This document shows positions 43,591 through 53,955 of a DNA stretch of 64,000 bases, one piece after another (positions within the stretch are counted from its first letter, which is position 1; each line of letters starts with the position of its first letter). The notes beneath the pieces are model-generated. The model was not told where the DNA came from. It saw only the letters and a program-made list of their open reading frames with translations, and did not search any database. The position numbers and the translations under genes were made by a program. Source of the DNA: Jannaschia sp. GRR-S6-38 (lineage in GTDB: Bacteria; Pseudomonadota; Alphaproteobacteria; Rhodobacterales; Rhodobacteraceae); the NCBI RefSeq assembly GCF_029853695.1, contig NZ_CP122537.1, positions 124,001 through 188,000 of the forward strand. Reading direction: 5' to 3'.

Positions 43591-44694
43591 TCACATCGGC
43601 GGGCGCAGCGGGAACAGCATCTCGCCGCGATAGCCGTCATCGCGGGCTTCCAGCGTCAGCGCCCCGTCGAGCTGCGAGGCCGTGGCCCGCATGATCCGCT
43701 GGCCCAGGCCGGGCTTGTCGCCGTCGCCGGTTCCCGCGGCGCCGATGCCGTCATCCACGCAGGTCAGCCGGTAGCGGTCGCCCTCGACCACCTCCCCCCG
43801 GAAGCGGATATGCCCGCCCCGGCCGTTCGGGAAGGCGTGCTTGAAGGCGTTGCTGGCCAGTTCGTTGACCAGAACCCCCAGCGCCGACGCGCGGCCGGAG
43901 CTCAGCGAAAGCGGCTCGAAGGTCGCGTCCAGCTCGACATCGGGCGGCGCAACGTCGCGCAGGAAGCTGACGATGCGGGTGAGATAGGCGCCCGCCGCGA
44001 TCGGCGCATCGGGATCGTCGGCGCGATAGAGATCGGCATGCAGCTCGGCCATGACGCGGATCCGGCGTTCGATTGTGGTCAGCGCATCGCGCGCCTCGGC
44101 GCCCTCGGCCTGGCGGGCGGCCTGGCGGGCCAGGACCGCGACATTGGCGAGGCTGTTCTTGACGCGGTGGTCCACCTCCCGGCGCAGGGCGTCCTGCTGG
44201 CGCAGCGCCTCCTGGAGGTCGAGGCGCTGCATCACCTGGTTGGCGAGAATGCTCAGCGCCTCGCGCTGCGCGGCGTCGAGGCGGCGCGGCTTGCGGTCGA
44301 GCACGCAGAAGCTGCCCAGCGGCAGGCCGTCCGCCGTCGTGATCGGCGCGCCCGCATAGAACAGGAACGGATCCGCGGGGTCGGTGACGAGCGGGTTGTC
44401 GGCGGTCCGGAGATCGGTGCGCATGTCCTCAATCTCCAGGAGGTCGGCGCCCAGGATCGTGTGCGAGCAGACCGAGGCTTCCAGCCCGGTCTGGGTCAGG
44501 TCGGTGCCGATCCGGGCCTCGAAGATCTGCGCTTCCGCGTGGACGATCGAGACCAGCGCGACCGGGCAGCCGGTGATGTGCGAGGCCAGCCGGACGAGGC
44601 CGTCCAGCGTCCCGTCCTGCGCCTGCTGGCCCAGCCGGTAACGCTCGATCGCGGCGAGACGCTCGGGCGTCCGGGGGTGGCGCGGGGCCAGCAT
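43591..44694 (-). CDS. GAF-domain HisKA_2-type sensor histidine kinase
   Basis: A 367-residue soluble sensor kinase. An N-terminal GAF domain (about 25-160) is followed by a HisKA_2 motif, DHRVKNSLANV (His176), and a divergent HATPase with VLVNELASNAFKHAFPNGRGG. Such kinases often feed general stress or photosensory responses; no cognate regulator is nearby. GGAG lies upstream of the ATG at 44694. The SRAP gene follows after five bases, suggesting co-transcription. Confidence 0.9.
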   Translation of the reverse strand: MLAPRHPRTPERLAAIERYRLGQQAQDGTLDGLVRLASHITGCPVALVSIVHAEAQIFEARIGTDLTQTGLEASVCSHTILGADLLEIEDMRTDLRTADNPLVTDPADPFLFYAGAPITTADGLPLGSFCVLDRKPRRLDAAQREALSILANQVMQRLDLQEALRQQDALRREVDHRVKNSLANVAVLARQAARQAEGAEARDALTTIERRIRVMAELHADLYRADDPDAPIAAGAYLTRIVSFLRDVAPPDVELDATFEPLSLSSGRASALGVLVNELASNAFKHAFPNGRGGHIRFRGEVVEGDRYRLTCVDDGIGAAGTGDGDKPGLGQRIMRATASQLDGALTLEARDDGYRGEMLFPLRPPM

Positions 44695-44798
44695 GTCACG
44701 CTCCGTCTTGCAGCCGCGCGCGGCGTCGGGAAGGTCCGATGCCGCGGGGTCCAACCGACCCTAGAGAGCGGCACGAGGCGCGACAAGCGCTTCGGGTC

Positions 44799-44826
44799 GG
44801 ACCGCCCCGCAAGGGCGGGGCGGTCC
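44799..44826 (-). terminator. Strong stem-loop after the 5'-nucleotidase gene
   Basis: GGACCGCCCCGC and its complement form a perfect 12-pair stem with a four-base loop (AAGG on the plus strand). It lies 17 bases beyond the 5'-nucleotidase stop and before the kinase gene. No T tract follows. Confidence 0.55.
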
Positions 44827-44842
44827 TGTCGCGGAACAGTGT

Positions 44843-46420
44843 TCAGTTCACCGTGATGCGCCCGTCCGTATAGGGCGTGTAGGTGCCGCCCAGCGCGGCG
44901 ATGTAATCGGCCACCACGACCTCGAGCCCGGGGCCGAAGTCATAGGCATCCGCGGCGGCCTCGAACATCGCGTAGCCGTCGCCGCCGTTGCGGACGTAGT
45001 TGTTGGTCACCACGCCGTAGGTCGCGGCCGGATCGATCGGCTCGCCGCCCACCATGACGTCGCTCACGCGGCTGCCGGGCTCGGCCGAGGCGTCGAAGGC
45101 GAAGCTCATGCCCGCGACCTGCGGGAAGCGGCCCGCGCCTTCCTCAATCTGGCTGACGCCGTTCTCCAGCGCAGCGAGGATCGTCTCGCCCGTGGCGGTG
45201 AAGGTCGCCAGCGTGTTCTGGAACGGCAGCACCGTCAGCACCTCGCCCATGGTGATCTCGCCCGCGTCGATCGAGGCGCGCAGACCGCCGCCATTGGCGA
45301 TGGCGATGGCGATGCCCTGGTCGGCCACGCGGTCGAGCATGGCGTCGGCCACGAGGTTGCCCATCGCGCATTCCTGCGCCCGGCAGACCGTGCGGTCGCC
45401 CTCGATGAAATCGGCGGCCTCGCCGATCACGGTGCTCTTCAACTCCTCGATCGGTCCGGCCAGCTCGGCCACGCGGGCGGAGATCGCGGCATCCGCTTCC
45501 ACGGAGGCGTCGAGCAGCGTGGTGTCGCCCGAGGCGTCGATCACGTTGCCCTCCTCGTCGAAGGCCAGCGTCAGGTGGCCCACATACTTGGAGTAGGCAT
45601 AGGCCTGCACGATGGGCACGCCGTTGACCGTCGTCGGATAGGCCTCGGCCCCCTCCTCGGTGTTCGAGAAACGCGTGTGGCTATGCCCGCCCACGATCGC
45701 ATCCAGACCGGTCACGGCCTCGGCGATGCGACGGTCGGCCGGCAGACCGACATGGGTCAGCGCGATGATCTTGTCGACGCCCATTTCCGTCAACGTGTCG
45801 ACATCCGCCTGCAGCGCGTCGATCTCGTCCTGGAAGATGATGTTCGGTCCGGGGCTGGAAGTCTCGACCGTGTCGGTCGCCAGCGCCGAGACGATGCCGA
45901 CACGGGCGCCGCCGAGATCGACGATCAGATGATCGCCCACCTGCTCCTCGCCCAGGACGTTGGACTGGCTGAGGTCCAGATTGCCCGAGATGATCGGCAC
46001 GTCGACCTCGCCGGCGAATTCGGCGAGCTGCTCGGGACCGTCGTCGAATTCGTGATTGCCGACCGCCATCGCGTCGAAGCCGATGGCATTCATCATCTCG
46101 GCTTCCACGTCGCCCTTGTACGTCGTGTACATCAGGCTGCCCTGGAACTGATCCCCGGCATCGAGGACCAGGACGTTCTCGCCCTCGAGCTCGGCGCGCT
46201 TGCCGTCGATGAAGGTCTTGATACGGGCCACGCCACCGAAGCATTCACCCGCCGCGTCGTCTTCGGCGGAGCAGGTGCCGTCATACTTGCTGACCGGCTC
46301 GATCCGGCTGTGCAGGTCGTTGATGTGCAGGATGTGAAGCGTGTAGGCCGCATGCGCGTCGGCGGCGGCGCTGCCCGCGGTCAGGGCCAGCGCGGCGGTG
46401 GCGGTCAGGAAACGGTGCAT
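44843..46420 (-). CDS. Periplasmic 5'-nucleotidase/metallophosphatase (UshA-like)
   Basis: A 525-residue exported metallophosphoesterase. Signal peptide about 1-21 ([20 protein letters not shown]). Metal ligands are in [26 protein letters not shown] and GGHSHT, and the C-terminal 5'-nucleotidase domain carries [11 protein letters not shown] and [14 protein letters not shown]. It probably releases phosphate from nucleotides outside the cell membrane. Promoter candidate at 46452-46480; no strong ribosome site. Confidence 0.93.
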   Translation of the reverse strand: MHRFLTATAALALTAGSAAADAHAAYTLHILHINDLHSRIEPVSKYDGTCSAEDDAAGECFGGVARIKTFIDGKRAELEGENVLVLDAGDQFQGSLMYTTYKGDVEAEMMNAIGFDAMAVGNHEFDDGPEQLAEFAGEVDVPIISGNLDLSQSNVLGEEQVGDHLIVDLGGARVGIVSALATDTVETSSPGPNIIFQDEIDALQADVDTLTEMGVDKIIALTHVGLPADRRIAEAVTGLDAIVGGHSHTRFSNTEEGAEAYPTTVNGVPIVQAYAYSKYVGHLTLAFDEEGNVIDASGDTTLLDASVEADAAISARVAELAGPIEELKSTVIGEAADFIEGDRTVCRAQECAMGNLVADAMLDRVADQGIAIAIANGGGLRASIDAGEITMGEVLTVLPFQNTLATFTATGETILAALENGVSQIEEGAGRFPQVAGMSFAFDASAEPGSRVSDVMVGGEPIDPAATYGVVTNNYVRNGGDGYAMFEAAADAYDFGPGLEVVVADYIAALGGTYTPYTDGRITVN

Positions 46421-46451
46421 CAGGTCAAACCCCCTAGTTTGGATGTGGCGG

Positions 46452-46480
46452 ATGCTGCGCTGCTGGCACGGGGTTGTCAA
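46452..46480 (-). promoter_or_regulatory. Putative promoter of the 5'-nucleotidase
   Basis: On the minus strand TTGACA (46480-46475) and CAGCAT (46457-46452) are 17 bases apart, in the 119-base divergent region between the nucleotidase and DUF952 genes. Confidence 0.45.
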
Positions 46481-46539
46481 AACCATATGGCGGCGGGGCG
46501 CGCTTGACGCCGGGACATCCGCGCGGCATCCCGCCGGCC

Positions 46540-46875
46540 ATGATCTACAAGCTCTTCCGAACGCCCGAATGGGAGGCGCTCCGCGCGGATGGCAGCACGC
46601 TGGGCGCGCCCATCGACCGCGAGGACCGCTATATCCATTTCTCCACCGCCGCGCAGGTCGCCGAGACGGCGGCGAGGCATTTCGCGGGCGTCGAGGGGCT
46701 CTGGCTGATCGCCGTGGACGAAAAGCGGCTCGGATCCGACCTGCATTGGGAGCCGTCGCGCGGCGGGCAGGACTTCCCGCATCTCTACGCGCCGCTGCGC
46801 GTAGATCAGGTGGAATGGGCCCAGCCCCTACCCCTGGCCGATGGCCGCCACGTCTTCCCCGCCGGCATGGAATGA
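46540..46875 (+). CDS. DUF952 protein
   Basis: A 111-residue protein of the DUF952 family: [14 protein letters not shown] at the N terminus, [20 protein letters not shown] and [19 protein letters not shown] later. These have an ART-like fold but unknown function. The pairing with pyrD (four-base ATGA overlap) is common in alphaproteobacteria. No strong ribosome site is visible. Confidence 0.9.
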   Translation: MIYKLFRTPEWEALRADGSTLGAPIDREDRYIHFSTAAQVAETAARHFAGVEGLWLIAVDEKRLGSDLHWEPSRGGQDFPHLYAPLRVDQVEWAQPLPLADGRHVFPAGME

Positions 46876-47915
46876 TCGACCGCCTCGCCCTCGCCGCGCT
46901 CCGCCGCTTCGAGCCCGAGCGCGCGCATGGCCTCGCGCTCGCGGCGCTGCGCGCGGGGCTGGGGCCGCGCGGCGGGCCGCTGAGCTCCGACCGGCTGCGC
47001 GTCACGCTCGCGGGGCTCGACCTGCCCAATCCGATCGGGCTCGCCGCGGGTTTCGACAAGAACGCCGTGGCGCTGGATGCGCTGGCGCGCACAGCCTTCG
47101 GCTGGCTGGAGGTCGGCGCCGCCACGCCGCGCCCGCAGCCCGGCAACCCCCGGCCGCGGCTCTTCCGCCTGACCGAGGACCGCGCTGCGATCAACCGCTT
47201 CGGCTTCAACAATGATGGGGCCGCGGCCATCGCCGCCCGCCTGGCCGCCCGCCCGCGCGGCTCGATCGTCGGGCTCAACCTCGGGGCCAACAAGGACAGC
47301 GCCGACCGCGCCGCCGATTTCGCCTCGGTCCTGGCGACTTGCGGCCCGCATGTCGATTTCGCGACGGTCAATGTCTCCTCGCCCAATACCGAGAAGCTGC
47401 GCGACCTGCAGGGCGCGGCGGCGCTGCGCGCGCTGCTCGCGGGGGTGATGGACGCCCGCGACGCCCTGCCCCGGCGGGTGCCCGTCTTCCTTAAGATCGC
47501 GCCCGACCTGTCCCCGGCCGAGCTCGAGGAGCTGGCGGAGGCCGCGGCAAGCGTCGACGCCATCATCGCGACCAACACGACGCTCGACCGCACCGGCCTG
47601 CGCTCGCGGCACGCGGCCGAGGCGGGGGGCCTGTCCGGGCAACCCCTCTTCGAGCGTTCCACCCGCGTGCTGGCCCGCCTCTCGGCGCTGATGCCCGACA
47701 TGCCGCTGGTCGGCGTGGGCGGCATCGCCACGCCGCGGCAGGCCTATGACAAGATCCGCGCGGGGGCGACGGCGGTGCAGCTCTATACCGGGCTGGTCTA
47801 TGCGGGCCCCGAGCTCGCCGCGACGCTCGCCACCGGGCTCGACCGGCTGCTCGCGCGGGACGGGTTCGAGAACGTCGCCGAGGCGGTGGGGACGGATCGC
47901 GACCGCTGGCTCTGA
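46872..47915 (+). CDS. pyrD: Dihydroorotate dehydrogenase (quinone), class 2
   Basis: Membrane-associated flavoprotein oxidising dihydroorotate to orotate with quinone in pyrimidine synthesis. The 347 residues include the class 2 N-terminal helix (about 1-35), [23 protein letters not shown], the active-site serine in [15 protein letters not shown] and the FMN-binding [20 protein letters not shown]. It overlaps the DUF952 stop by four bases. Confidence 0.96.
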   Translation: MIDRLALAALRRFEPERAHGLALAALRAGLGPRGGPLSSDRLRVTLAGLDLPNPIGLAAGFDKNAVALDALARTAFGWLEVGAATPRPQPGNPRPRLFRLTEDRAAINRFGFNNDGAAAIAARLAARPRGSIVGLNLGANKDSADRAADFASVLATCGPHVDFATVNVSSPNTEKLRDLQGAAALRALLAGVMDARDALPRRVPVFLKIAPDLSPAELEELAEAAASVDAIIATNTTLDRTGLRSRHAAEAGGLSGQPLFERSTRVLARLSALMPDMPLVGVGGIATPRQAYDKIRAGATAVQLYTGLVYAGPELAATLATGLDRLLARDGFENVAEAVGTDRDRWL

Positions 47916-47949
47916 CCGCGACGTCCTCTGGCATGCAATACCTCGGGGG

Positions 47950-49293
47950 TCAGGGGGCGGCGCCCGCCGCCCGCTCCAGCGCCGGATAGCGCGCGCCGAG
48001 CGTCAGGCCGCGGACCGCGAAGCTGGTCATCAGCGCGGCCCAGAGCCCGTGATTCGCGAACGTGGGGACCAGCAGCGCCAGCGCGGCCAGATAGACGACG
48101 AAGCTCACGATCATCATGTTGCGCATGTCGCGCGACCGGGTCGCGCCGATGAAGACGCCATCCAGCATCCAGGCGGCCACGCCGATCAGCGGCGCCGCCA
48201 CCATCCAGGGCAGGAAGGCGCGCGCGGCGGCCTGCACGTCCGTGTCCTTCGCCATCAGATCCACGATCCAGCCGCCGCCCAAGGCGAAGCCCAGACTCAG
48301 CATCGCCACCGTCGCCACCCCCCAGCCGCCCGTCAGCAGCACCGACCGGCGCAGCCGCGCCCGGTCGCCCGCGCCGAAGAAACGGCCCACCAGCGCCTCG
48401 GCCGCGAAGGCGAAGCCGTCCAGCGCGTAGGCCGTGATGTAGAGGAATTGCAGCAGCACCTGGTTGGCGGCCAGCGTCACCGTGCCGAAATCCGCGCCCC
48501 AGAGCAGGAAGCTGACGAAGGTCGCCTGCAGCAGGACCGAGCGGATCAGGATGTCCGTATTCACCGCCGCCATGTGCTTCAGCCGCGCGGCGTCCAGCAC
48601 GCGTGCCCGGTCGCGCCAGGCGGGCGTGGCGAAGGCGTCGCGGCAGAACCAGAGCCCCAGCGCCGCCCCCGACCACTCGGCCAGGAAGGTGGCCCAGGCG
48701 ACGCCGGTCACGCCCCAGTCGAAGCCCAGCACGAAGACGAGGTCGAGCAGGATGTTGGCGCCGTTCATCGCCACCTGCACGACCAGCACCGCGCCGGTCC
48801 GCTCCTGCGCGATCAGCCAGCCGGTCAGCCCGTAGACGGCGATGGCGGCGGGCGAGGACCAGATGCGGATCGCCATGTAGTCGCGCGCCAGCGCCTCGAC
48901 GACGGGCTCGGCCGGCGAGACGGCGAAGGCGCCGGCGAAGATCAGCACCTGCCCCGCGATCAGCACCGCCCCGGCCGCGGCCGCGATCAGCAGCGCCCGG
49001 CTCAGAAGCGCGACGAGCTCGGTCCGGTCGCCCGCGCCCAGCGCCTGCGCGGCCAGACCCGTCGTTCCCATGCGCAGGAAGCCGAAGATCCAGTAGACCG
49101 AGGACAGGACGATCGCGCCGATCCCCACCGCGCCGATCGGCGCGGCCTCGCCCAGCTGGCCCACCACGCCCGTGTCCACCGCGCCGAGGATCGGCACGGT
49201 CGCGTTCGACAGCACCACGGGCACGGCGATCCTGAGGACGCGGCGGTGGCTGAGAACCGATCCCGGCGGGCCCGCGGCCTCGGCCTCAGCCAT
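47950..49293 (-). CDS. MATE-family efflux transporter (DinF-like)
   Basis: A 447-residue twelve-helix MATE transporter. The repeated halves begin VLRIAVPVVLSNATVPILGAVDTGVVGQLG and RSVLLQATFVSFLLWGADFGTVTLAANQVLLQ in outline, typical of the DinF subgroup. The substrate cannot be predicted. It overlaps the upstream thioesterase stop by eight bases and is convergent with pyrD. Confidence 0.92.
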   Translation of the reverse strand: MAEAEAAGPPGSVLSHRRVLRIAVPVVLSNATVPILGAVDTGVVGQLGEAAPIGAVGIGAIVLSSVYWIFGFLRMGTTGLAAQALGAGDRTELVALLSRALLIAAAAGAVLIAGQVLIFAGAFAVSPAEPVVEALARDYMAIRIWSSPAAIAVYGLTGWLIAQERTGAVLVVQVAMNGANILLDLVFVLGFDWGVTGVAWATFLAEWSGAALGLWFCRDAFATPAWRDRARVLDAARLKHMAAVNTDILIRSVLLQATFVSFLLWGADFGTVTLAANQVLLQFLYITAYALDGFAFAAEALVGRFFGAGDRARLRRSVLLTGGWGVATVAMLSLGFALGGGWIVDLMAKDTDVQAAARAFLPWMVAAPLIGVAAWMLDGVFIGATRSRDMRNMMIVSFVVYLAALALLVPTFANHGLWAALMTSFAVRGLTLGARYPALERAAGAAP

Positions 49294-49795
49294 CCTGGCG
49301 TGGCATCAGGAAATGGCCGGTGCCCTGCGCGAAGAGGCGGTCGCGGTTGTCCTGCCAGCCCTCGACCTGGACGCTGGCATAGCGGCGGCCCGAGCGGTTC
49401 AGCCGTGCCCGCGCATAGGCGTCGCGCGGCAGGCCGGAGCGCAGGTAGTCCACCGTGAAGTCGATGGTCTTGGGCAGGCGCGGCAGCGTCTCGTGGCTCA
49501 GCGTCGCGGGGTCCAGCCGCCCGGCCTCCAGGTCGTCCCAGAGCATCGCCCAGGACAGGGTGACGATGGCCGTGACCTCCAGGAAGGCCGCGGTCACCCC
49601 GCCGTGCAGCGCGGGCAGCGCGGGGTTCCCGATGAGCTTGTCATCGAAGCGCAGGATGCCGGTCAGCTCGTCCCCGCGCCGGTCGAAGCTGATGCCCATG
49701 AAGCGGACATACGGCACGCCCTCGACCAGCGCGCGCAAGGCGCCGTCGCGGCGCTGCTTGACGATTTGGATCGGCTCGGGGGCGGGGCGGTTCAC
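49286..49795 (-). CDS. PaaI-type acyl-CoA thioesterase
   Basis: A 169-residue hot-dog-fold thioesterase; the catalytic-face motif is [20 protein letters not shown] and the outer strand [13 protein letters not shown] is typical. The acyl substrate is unknown. It overlaps the second thioesterase by four bases (ATGA) and the MATE gene by eight, so three genes are coupled. Confidence 0.85.
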   Translation of the reverse strand: MNRPAPEPIQIVKQRRDGALRALVEGVPYVRFMGISFDRRGDELTGILRFDDKLIGNPALPALHGGVTAAFLEVTAIVTLSWAMLWDDLEAGRLDPATLSHETLPRLPKTIDFTVDYLRSGLPRDAYARARLNRSGRRYASVQVEGWQDNRDRLFAQGTGHFLMPRQDG

Positions 49796-50256
49796 GACGT
49801 CCGCTCCGGGAAGGAGACGCTGAAGGCGCCATTGGCCACGGCAACCGGGCCCGCATCCTCCTCGTCGAAGGCCTCGGCCCGCACGAAGGCGACCGACCGG
49901 GTGACGTGGTGGCAGACGGCGTGCGCGACGATGCGCTGCCCGGGCCGCGCCGCGCGCATGTAGTCGATGCGAAGATCCAGCGTCGCGGTCGATCGCGGCT
50001 GCGACGGGTGGCAGAGCACCGCGGCGCCGCCGCAGGTATCCATCAGCGCCGACACCGCGCCGCCGTGAATCACCCCGGTCGCCGGATCGCCCACCAGCTT
50101 CTCGTCATAGGGCATCGCCACGGTGGCGCGCCCGGCCGAGACGCTTTCGACGTTCATGGCCAGCGCGCGGCAATGCGGAAGGGCCGCGATGAATTGGCGC
50201 GCGGCGCGGTCCCGGGCGGCTTCGTCCCCGCCGGACATATCGGTCAGATCGGTCAT
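49792..50256 (-). CDS. PaaI-type acyl-CoA thioesterase, second copy
   Basis: A 154-residue hot-dog-fold thioesterase with [21 protein letters not shown] and [12 protein letters not shown]. It is a tandem paralogue of the next gene. The start at 50256 ([12 protein letters not shown]) avoids an unconserved upstream extension. It is divergent from the first MerR gene, 93 bases away. Confidence 0.87.
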   Translation of the reverse strand: MTDLTDMSGGDEAARDRAARQFIAALPHCRALAMNVESVSAGRATVAMPYDEKLVGDPATGVIHGGAVSALMDTCGGAAVLCHPSQPRSTATLDLRIDYMRAARPGQRIVAHAVCHHVTRSVAFVRAEAFDEEDAGPVAVANGAFSVSFPERTS

Positions 50257-50349
50257 GGGCCGCAGCCTTGCCCGCCCGTCCGCGCCGCCACAAGTCCCCC
50301 GATGGACAGCCCGAAAACCGCATGCCAAGGTTTACGCAAGGGAGGAGCC

Positions 50350-50727
50350 ATGTCGGAGCGTTTGGACTTCAAGCAGATGTGCGGGCGGTTCGAGGTCACG
50401 CCGCGCACGCTGCGCCATTACGAATATATCGAACTCCTGCGTCCCGAACGCGAAGGCCGGGGGCGGTTCTACGGCCCGCGCGAGATCGCGCGGATGACGC
50501 TGATCCTGCGGGGCCGGAAATTCGGCTTCTCGCTGGAGGAGATCCGCCAATGGCTGGAGCTCTACGACGCCGATCCCGAGGGCCGCACGCAGATGCGCGT
50601 CTGGATCGACCTCGCCGACAAGCAGCTCGCCGAACTGGCCGAACGCCGCCAGCATCTCGACGAGGCGATCAACGAGCTCAAGGAGCTGCGCGACGGCGTG
50701 AAGCGCGACCTCGACGCCAAGGGGTGA
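50350..50727 (+). CDS. MerR-family regulator (first of a related pair)
   Basis: A 125-residue MerR protein: winged helix with VTPRTLRHYEYIELLRPEREG, the FGFSLEEIRQWLELYD dimer helix start and a long C-terminal coiled coil (about 75-120). No metal-binding cysteines. It is close to the regulator at 51704, sharing MCxxFxVTPRTLRxYE and ILRGxxFGFSLEx IRQ. GGGAGGAG precedes the ATG. This group controls acyl-CoA catabolism. Confidence 0.88.
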   Translation: MSERLDFKQMCGRFEVTPRTLRHYEYIELLRPEREGRGRFYGPREIARMTLILRGRKFGFSLEEIRQWLELYDADPEGRTQMRVWIDLADKQLAELAERRQHLDEAINELKELRDGVKRDLDAKG

Positions 50728-50960
50728 GCCGTCTGGGTCGTGCCGCAATGGCAAGCTGAGACGGCCCGGTCTGCCCATTCCTGACATCTATCTCGCTCTG
50801 AAGCGCATGTTTCGGTTTCGGCGCAGCCAGTGGCTCCGAGCCCTCTGTGACCGGTTCTGGGTGCCACCGTTTGGAAGACGTCCAGACCCGACGTCGTCTC
50901 GGATCAGTGTGCTAGGATCCTCTGCGGCAAACCCGTGGCCGACTGGAGGGAGGAAGACAC

Positions 50961-51386
50961 ATGGCGCAGGACGTGGATCTGACGGGAAAATGTCTGTGCG
51001 GCGCGGTCCGATTTCGATGCACCGCAAGCGACCCCAAGGTGGCCGCGTGCCATTGCGACATGTGCCGTCGCTGGTCGTCGGGGCCTTATTTCGAGGTGTC
51101 GTGCACGAACGCGACTTTCGAGGGCGAGGACAGCATCACCAGGTTCCGGTCCTCCGACTGGGCCGAACGCGCCTTCTGCAGCAAATGCGGGTCCAATCTA
51201 TTCTATCACCTCATCGACAGCGACGAATTCCAGATTGCCGTGGGATTGCTCGATGACCAGTCAGGCCTGCGGCTTTCCCTGCAGGTCTTCATCGATGAGA
51301 AGCCGCCCTTCTACACGTTGGCCGACGAGACCGAGACCATGACCGCCGCCGAGGTCTATGCCGCATTCGCTCCGCCGTCGGATTGA
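50961..51386 (+). CDS. GFA-domain (glutathione-dependent formaldehyde-activating type) protein
   Basis: A 141-residue zinc beta-fold protein with GKCLCGAVRF, ACHCDMCRRWSS and AFCSKCGSNLFYH, the seven metal cysteines of the GFA family. The family name reflects an older proposal; substrate unknown. GGGAGGAAG precedes the ATG. Codon use is less GC-biased than neighbours, and it is flanked by 233 and 317 bases without genes, so it may be acquired. Confidence 0.85.
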   Translation: MAQDVDLTGKCLCGAVRFRCTASDPKVAACHCDMCRRWSSGPYFEVSCTNATFEGEDSITRFRSSDWAERAFCSKCGSNLFYHLIDSDEFQIAVGLLDDQSGLRLSLQVFIDEKPPFYTLADETETMTAAEVYAAFAPPSD

Positions 51387-51585
51387 CTTCGACGGGTCCG
51401 CCATGCCCCGCACCGCGGACCAGGCCGGTATCGGAGGCGCAAGGCAAACGAACCGACTCAGATCCCGTCCGGGTCGCCTCTCCGACAGCGGCCCGAACCG
51501 CCGCTTTTCCCGGGGTCACCTTGCGCCCCCGGGACCGCCCTGAAGGTCGAGAATCTTTCGTCTCGCCTGCTTGACGCGACCGGAA

Positions 51586-51636
51586 GTTACGTCACTCTGC
51601 GGGTGACGTAACGTCGTGGTTACGTCAACGTCACCC
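51586..51636. promoter_or_regulatory. Double ACGT inverted-repeat operator upstream of MerR2/beta-oxidation operon
   Basis: GTTACGTCAC (51586-51595) and GTGACGTAAC (51603-51612) form a perfect ten-base inverted repeat with seven-base spacer. GGTTACGT-CA-ACGTCACC (51618-51635) is a second, near-symmetric element resembling the TTTACGT-NN-ACGTAAA sites of MerR regulators of branched-chain and fatty acyl-CoA catabolism. A TTGTAT at 51641 may be a -10. The rest of the 317-base gap 51387-51703 shows nothing else clear. Confidence 0.65.
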
Positions 51637-51703
51637 GTTCTTGTATCCCCCCCGCAACCTTCCGATTTTCGGGCCAGCAAACCTGCAGACCAAGGAATAC
51701 TGG

Positions 51704-52099
51704 ATGTCGACCGACCTGATGACGATCCGGCAGATGTGTGACGATTTCGACGTCACGCCCCGGACGCTTCGCTTCTACGAGGCGAAGGAACTTCTCTTCC
51801 CGCAGCGCGAGGGCCAGCGCCGCTGGTTCACCCGGCGTGACCGGGCCCGGCTCAAGCTGATCCTGCGCGGCAAGCGCTTCGGCTTCTCGCTGGAACAGAT
51901 CCGCCAGCTGCTCGATCTCTACGATCTGGGCGACGGGCAATACACCCAACTCGCCCGCAGCTACGAGATCGGCCGCGACCGGCTGAGCGGTATGATCGCC
52001 CAGCGCGACGAGCTGAACGCCGCCATCGCCGAGCTCGAGGAGCAGCTTCGGTGGGGCGAGCAGATGATGGCCGAGATGCAGGGCCGCAAGGCCGGCTGA
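51704..52099 (+). CDS. MerR-family regulator of acyl-CoA catabolism (second of pair)
   Basis: A 131-residue MerR protein: [26 protein letters not shown] in the winged helix, [24 protein letters not shown], then a coiled coil. It lies 70 bases before the acyl-CoA dehydrogenase gene and downstream of the ACGT repeats, so autoregulation and control of the beta-oxidation operon are likely. AAGGA is seven bases before the ATG at 51704. Confidence 0.9.
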   Translation: MSTDLMTIRQMCDDFDVTPRTLRFYEAKELLFPQREGQRRWFTRRDRARLKLILRGKRFGFSLEQIRQLLDLYDLGDGQYTQLARSYEIGRDRLSGMIAQRDELNAAIAELEEQLRWGEQMMAEMQGRKAG

Positions 52100-52169
52100 C
52101 CGGACGCCAGACACCAAGGATAATTCGGGGCGGCGCGCCCGCCCCCGCCACACGATCAGGGAGATTACG

Positions 52170-53948
52170 ATGCCCAGCTATACCGCCCCGACCAAGGACA
52201 TGCAGTTCGTCCTCCACGACGTGCTGAAAGCCTCCGAACAGTCCATCCCGGGCTATGACGAAATGGACCGCGACTTCACCGGCGCCGTGCTGGAAGAGGC
52301 CGGCAAGCTGGCGCAGGAGGTCCTGCACCCGCTCAACGTGGTGGGCGACACGCAGGGCTGCACGCTGGAGAACGGCGTCGTGCGCACCCCCGAGGGCTTC
52401 AAGGAGGCCTTCGACCAGGTCCGCGACGGCGGCTGGACGGCGCTGGACTGCGATCCGGAGTATGGCGGCCAGGGCCTGCCCTACCTCATGCAGACCGCGG
52501 TGGGCGAGATCCTGTCTTCGGCCAACATGGCCTTCAACATGTACCAGGGCCTGACCCACGGCGCCTATTCGGCGATCCACGCCCACGGCACCGACGCGCA
52601 GAAGCAGAAATGGCTGCCCAAGCTGACCACCTGCGAGTGGACCGGCACCATGAACCTGACCGAGCCGCATGCCGGTACCGATCTGGGCATGATGCGCACC
52701 AAGGCGGTGCCGCAGGATGACGGCAGCTACAAGATCACCGGCCAGAAGATCTTCATCTCCGCCGGCGACCACGACATGGCCGACAACATCGTCCACCTCG
52801 TGCTGGCCAAGATCCAGGGCGGCCCCGAGGGCATCAAGGGCGTCTCGCTCTTCATCGTGCCGAAGTTCCTCGTCAACGAGGACGGCTCGCTCGGCGCCCG
52901 CAACGGCGTCTCGGTCGGCAAGATCGAGGAGAAGATGGGCATCCACGGCAACTCGACCTGCGTGATGAATTACGACGAGGCCGAGGGCTACCTGCTCGGG
53001 ACCGAGCACAAGGGCATGCGCGCCATGTTCACGATGATGAACGAGGCCCGCCTCGGCGTCGGCCTTCAGGGCTACGCCCAGGCGGAGATCGCGTATCAGA
53101 ACGCGCTCGCCTATGCGATCGACCGCCTGCAGGGCCGCGACGTGACCGGCGCGAAGAACCCCGACGGCCCGGCCGATCCGCTGATCGTGCATCCCGACAT
53201 CCGTCGCAACCTGATGGACCAGAAGTCCTTCGTGGAAGGCGCCCGCGCCTTCACCTTCTGGGGCGCGCAGATGATCGACCGCGCGCATCGCAACGAGGAC
53301 AAGGACGCCGACGGCCTGATCTCGCTGCTGACCCCGATCATCAAGGGCTTCCTGACCGACAAGGGCTTCGAATACGCCACCGCCGCGCAGCAGGTCTATG
53401 GCGGGCATGGCTACATCGAGGAATGGGGCATGTCGCAATTCGCCCGCGACGCGCGGATCGCGATGATCTACGAGGGCGCCAACGGCGTTCAGGCGCTGGA
53501 CCTCGTGGGCCGCAAGCTCGCGCAGGACGGCGGCAAGCACGTCATGGCCTTCTTCGACATGGTGAAGACCTTCTGCAAGGAGAACGCCGAGGACGAGACG
53601 CTGAAGGGCGGCTTCCTCGAGCCGCTGAAGGCGGCGTCGAAGGATCTGCAGGCGGCGGGCATGTACTTCATGCAGAACGGCATGAAGAACCCGAACGCGG
53701 CGCTCGCGGGCTCGTATGACTTCATGACCATGTTCGGCCATGTCTGCCTGGGGCTGATGTGGGCGCGGATGGCCAAGGAGGCGGGCGCGCTGCTCAAGCA
53801 AGACGGCGCGGATCGCGACTTCCTCGAAGCCAAGATCGCCACGGGCCGCTACTACATGCAGCGCCAGCTTCCGGCGACGGGGATGCATCTTGCGCGGATT
53901 CAGACCGGGCCCGAGACGATCATGGGTCTGAAGGCCAGCGCGTTCTGA
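52170..53948 (+). CDS. Acyl-CoA dehydrogenase, long form (FadE/DmdC-like)
   Basis: A 592-residue flavoprotein with the three acyl-CoA dehydrogenase domains plus the extra C-terminal domain of the roughly 590-residue subfamily that includes 3-methylthiopropionyl-CoA dehydrogenase Dmd[18 protein letters not shown] and [10 protein letters not shown] bind substrate/FAD, and [21 protein letters not shown] carries the C-terminal FAD and near-catalytic region. In a beta-oxidation operon it more likely acts on fatty acyl-CoA; substrate not proven. GGGAG precedes the ATG. Confidence 0.93.
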   Translation: MPSYTAPTKDMQFVLHDVLKASEQSIPGYDEMDRDFTGAVLEEAGKLAQEVLHPLNVVGDTQGCTLENGVVRTPEGFKEAFDQVRDGGWTALDCDPEYGGQGLPYLMQTAVGEILSSANMAFNMYQGLTHGAYSAIHAHGTDAQKQKWLPKLTTCEWTGTMNLTEPHAGTDLGMMRTKAVPQDDGSYKITGQKIFISAGDHDMADNIVHLVLAKIQGGPEGIKGVSLFIVPKFLVNEDGSLGARNGVSVGKIEEKMGIHGNSTCVMNYDEAEGYLLGTEHKGMRAMFTMMNEARLGVGLQGYAQAEIAYQNALAYAIDRLQGRDVTGAKNPDGPADPLIVHPDIRRNLMDQKSFVEGARAFTFWGAQMIDRAHRNEDKDADGLISLLTPIIKGFLTDKGFEYATAAQQVYGGHGYIEEWGMSQFARDARIAMIYEGANGVQALDLVGRKLAQDGGKHVMAFFDMVKTFCKENAEDETLKGGFLEPLKAASKDLQAAGMYFMQNGMKNPNAALAGSYDFMTMFGHVCLGLMWARMAKEAGALLKQDGADRDFLEAKIATGRYYMQRQLPATGMHLARIQTGPETIMGLKASAF

Positions 53949-53955
53949 GGCGCCG

